Source: Apostichopus japonicus
Taxonomy: Eukaryota > Echinodermata > Holothuroidea > Aspidochirotida > Stichopodidae
Assembly (NCBI RefSeq): GCF_037975245.1
Contig: NC_092575.1
Span: 2,671,001 to 2,735,000, forward strand
Length of the DNA: 64,000 bases
Direction: 5' to 3'
The notes beneath the pieces are model-generated. The model had not been told where the DNA came from. It was given only the letters and a program-made list of their open reading frames with translations, and ran no database searches. The number at the start of each line of letters is the position of its first letter. Positions within the stretch are counted from its first letter, which is position 1. The translations under genes and the position numbers were made by a program. This document shows positions 60,871 to 64,000 of this stretch, piece after piece.

Positions 60871-62458
60871 GTACTTTAAAATAGAAGTAAAATTGCTTTC
60901 AAAGTGAAGTATTTGCAGACATTTTATGACCATTCATAATCACAGATTACACATCAGGCCCCGTGGTGGTTCCACACAAGTGGAAAACTGAGAAGGGATT
61001 TCCTGTCACCCACCCTACCGACAAGAATGTTGACTACAATGGAGACATAAGTATGTTTAACTTAAAGTGTGCATTTCAGTATCAAACTTGCCGAAAAATT
61101 AAGAAATGAGTATTATACTAAAAATTAATACTGTCTTGACTCGGGACCTTTGCGAATATGTACATCAATCTTATTCTGGCGAAAACTGATCAACCGTTAG
61201 CGATGTCATCACACCGTTGAATTATAAATCTAATCACAGGGCAATACCTTCCAAAATGTTGGCCTATTTGCAGGGATCGAGCGAATGAAACAGTTCAAAA
61301 CAAAACAAAACAAAGGTGTCTCATTCTTTGTTTTTGTTTTGTTCTAGATGAAAACATTAATCAGATGCATGCTTTCATCTGCAACCAAAACAATAACAAA
61401 GAACGGGATAAGTTGAACTTTCTTGTGTACTTAACAAAAGTAAAATTGCCTTCAAAGTGAAATATTTGCAGACATTTTATCACCCATTCATAATCACAGA
61501 TTACATATCAGGCCCCGTGGTGGATCCACACAAGTGGAAAACTGAGAAGGGATTTCCTGTCACCCACCCTACCGACAAGAATGTTGACTACAATGGAAAC
61601 ATAGGTATGTTTAACTTAAATTGTTAATTTCATTACCATTGTCCTCTAATGGAAGATATATTCTGTTACTATATTACGAAGTTACCCTATGTACCCTTAT
61701 ACCATCATAATTAGTCTCACCTCTGTCCAATATGTACGGTATACCAAGGAAGAGCGAAAATTAACCATAGGCTACGTGAAAAGAAGTAACAATTTTGAGA
61801 TGCACCATACATGCAGTTTACCGTTGGATGATTATGGTTGCTTTTGTGGTAAAATAAAATGAGGAATATGATTATTGTAGTCTAGAAGTTATAGACGGAA
61901 ATGTCAAGTTCAATATCTGTATTTCTACAAGAATAGACGTTATTTCACGTATGAATTCACCCAGACTAAGAACATTATACACCCAAAATACTGTCTACTT
62001 TCTTCACATGCAGTTGTGGGATCAAACCAATTGGATCCACCATACCGGACCACGGACAAAGGTTTCCCTCTCACCCACCCCACTGACGAGAGTCACCCAC
62101 CCTACTGACGAGAGTCGACTCATTAGATATTTCTGAAGATGGAGACAATAAATCATACTGATAGATGCCTTATCATGTTACCATGAATTGGGTGTTATGG
62201 TTAAGGGTACAGAATATTTTGCGCTTTCGTAAGAGGGTTATTTCCTTTTTCTTACTGGCCTATGAGGTGGAGGGAGGGAGGGAGGGGAGGGAGAAGGGGA
62301 GGGGGGGGTGAGATATTTGAAGACATTGAATATGCATTCACGTTTCACATTTTTTATTCATATATACGTTTGTTCTTCATTTCTGTTTTATTTTTATAAA
62401 AGAGTCATTTTTTATCAAACTTACCAAACGTATCATTTTATCTTGAAGCAGTGGCATA

Positions 62459-63047
62459 CTGGCCACACGGGCATTTGGCAATGCCCGGTGGGCCGGTTGG
62501 GCTGGGGAGCCTGGTAAAAATTACAGCCCATTTTCAAATTAGTTAATAGAATACAGACGGGCTGTGTAGAAATAAATTTTTAACTGTGGGAATCAGCTCA
62601 TGAAATCACATGTTAGTTAGTCGGTTAGTTCGTAACAAAAGAACGTGCTATTGGCAACCCGTCCTTGCTTATGGATTTTCTTGAGGGTTTTTTTCCCCCA
62701 TCTTTTGCAAGCATGTTGTATATAAAATCCAATCTTAAACATATATTTTTGTCTATTTTTGTTTACGTTTTTAACTTTCCTCAGTTTAATCAAGTGTTGC
62801 TTCTGGAAAATTCTTTTTGGGGGTCATTTCTAAAGGATTATTGTAACCTACAAAATTGAGAAATATAGCGCCATTTTGCATATAGGCATTCCTTAACTTC
62901 AATAAAATCTCAATGGCGAGGGGGACACCCCTCCCCTTAGACCCCTCTCCCAAGACGGCGATCGCTATGTAAGTAGCAATTCAATGAATAATGGGCCGGT
63001 CTAGGTGGAAAATGCCCGGGCCGGTTTTAAGACCCAGTCCACCCCTG
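62459..63047. mobile_element. hAT-type element, 589 bp (longer version of 26,481-26,735)
   Basis: Starts CAGTGGCATACTGGCCACAC, ends CCAGTCCACCCCTG. Flanks TCTTGAAG and GCTTGAAG differ by one base. It holds about 330 bases missing from the block C copy. Confidence 0.85.
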
Positions 63048-63761
63048 GCTTGAAGTAGTGGGTCACAAATTCCTTCTCAAATAATCTTTACGTCAATCGC
63101 AAAAAAATGTAAAATATTGTCCTGCAGATTGGTTCCATATACAATCTTAAATTTACCCTGGGATTAAAAAAGTCCACTGGGCTGCCATATCAAATATAAT
63201 CAAATTAAAAGCTTGTCGTTTAAGAAAAATGCATCACAAACATATTATACTTGCCCCAGTTCATTATTTTCAATCTTTGACGCTATTAGATTTTCCGCTT
63301 TTGTAGAAGTAGCTGGGGCTTTTTTTTTTTTGAGGGGGGGGGGGGGGGTTAGTTCAGATCGAAATCCATTTTGCTATAAAAGAGGAACTAGAATCTAAGG
63401 CTTGTAGTTAACCATTTCCTGGTAACTCCGAGTTATTTTTGGGGTGTAGTTTACCAAAACTGGTGTTTGTGTATATTCCTTTAGTGGTACTCTGTCTATT
63501 GTCTCCACGTGGGATTACTGTTACCAACTGAGATTGTGAAGCTTATGTAATACCAATATTAAGTGTTCTCATATTATGATGTATCTATACTTTTAAAGGG
63601 AAAACAAAGTACTCTTATTTGGGACAATTATTTCGACTTTCTAAACAATGAAATCTTTGTTTTGTCCCAAAGAAAATGCATGTTTCATTTTTCCCCTTTT
63701 CTAAAACATCAAATTCCGGTTGTTTTCTTATACGGTAAAATTCGTTTTCTATTTTTATTTT

Positions 63762-64000
63762 TTAAAGGGTGTGAAGACTCGCGCACACAGCTTGCTACCG
63801 TCGGTAATCAGACACTAGTGTACAGACAGTACATGCTGCGGTCAATACCTACAGCACAGTATACAAACGATACAGCGATGGACATCTCAGGTCCAGCTTA
63901 AGATAACAATTAAGGTTTCATTACTGTCTGCATTTTGTAGCGACACGAACAAAACGTCACTTGCAAGCAGCAGAAAGTTAACTTTTTCAGATGGCCGCAC
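63762..64000 (-). mobile_element. TTAA-flanked MITE, copy 3 (truncated by window end)
   Basis: TTAAAGGGTGTGAAGACTCG onward, collinear with 27,409-27,772 but with an internal deletion of about 80 bases. Confidence 0.85.

Larger units (their letters stand above)
60867..64000. repeat. Segmental duplication block D (paralogue of block C), cut by window end
   Basis: See block C. The internal ~210-bp direct repeat is at 60,867-61,078 and 61,425-61,630. The hAT site of block C is unoccupied at about 61,960. Confidence 0.88.

Overview
The window is nuclear DNA from an intron-rich animal. The best-supported gene (VPS53) has at least eleven small coding exons with GT-AG borders. A BID-like BH3 gene, a leucine-rich-repeat membrane protein relic and heavy loads of DNA transposons, LINE fragments and microsatellites are also present. 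The overall look fits a marine deuterostome invertebrate, and I lean to an echinoderm (possibly a sea cucumber), but no single feature proves the species. There are no operons, and most open frames are low-complexity or chance.

Layout. 1-9,862 (minus): N-terminal 415 codons of VPS53, running off the left edge. 9,863-10,700: short divergent intergenic region with a LINE scrap. 10,701-13,454 (plus): a small gene for a one-pass, very cysteine-rich membrane protein that I do not recognise. 13,033-22,130 (block A) and 31,690-40,945 (block B): two diverged copies of one ~9 kb segment. Block B carries an orphan copy of the last exon of the cysteine-rich gene, and each copy has its own transposon insertions. 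20,470-23,110, 38,752-39,052, 40,728-40,915 and 60,738-60,870: a repeat family whose first ~45 nt match the 5' end of U2 snRNA, including the branch-point recognition segment, on a non-U2 body of ~190 nt. 23,470-27,772 (block C) and 60,867-64,000 (block D): a second duplicated segment. 30,982-31,181 and 37,133-37,529: isolated probable exons of unknown genes. 41,778-45,374 (plus): a gene with a BID-like BH3 motif whose BH3 exon is tandemly duplicated. 46,649-47,688: LRR transmembrane protein broken by frameshifts. 50,241-51,939: a 1.7 kb hAT-type element with a perfect 8-bp target duplication. 54,220-56,720 (minus): decayed RTE-type LINE. 56,878-57,049 (minus): orphan fragment of the zinc GTPase ZNG1/CBWD. 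59,287-60,270: 70-bp tandem repeat with five-unit higher-order structure, followed by a long ATGT microsatellite.

Working picture. VPS53 belongs to the GARP/EARP tethering complexes at the Golgi and endosomes. The BID-like gene would act in mitochondrial apoptosis. The two have no visible functional link. The rest of the window is shaped by duplication and transposition: six insertions have exact 8-bp target duplications, two others have imperfect ones, and the paralogous blocks give near-empty-site comparisons for several insertions. The most unusual items are the U2-headed repeat family and the duplicated BH3 exon with an in-frame read-through that would add a membrane tail anchor.
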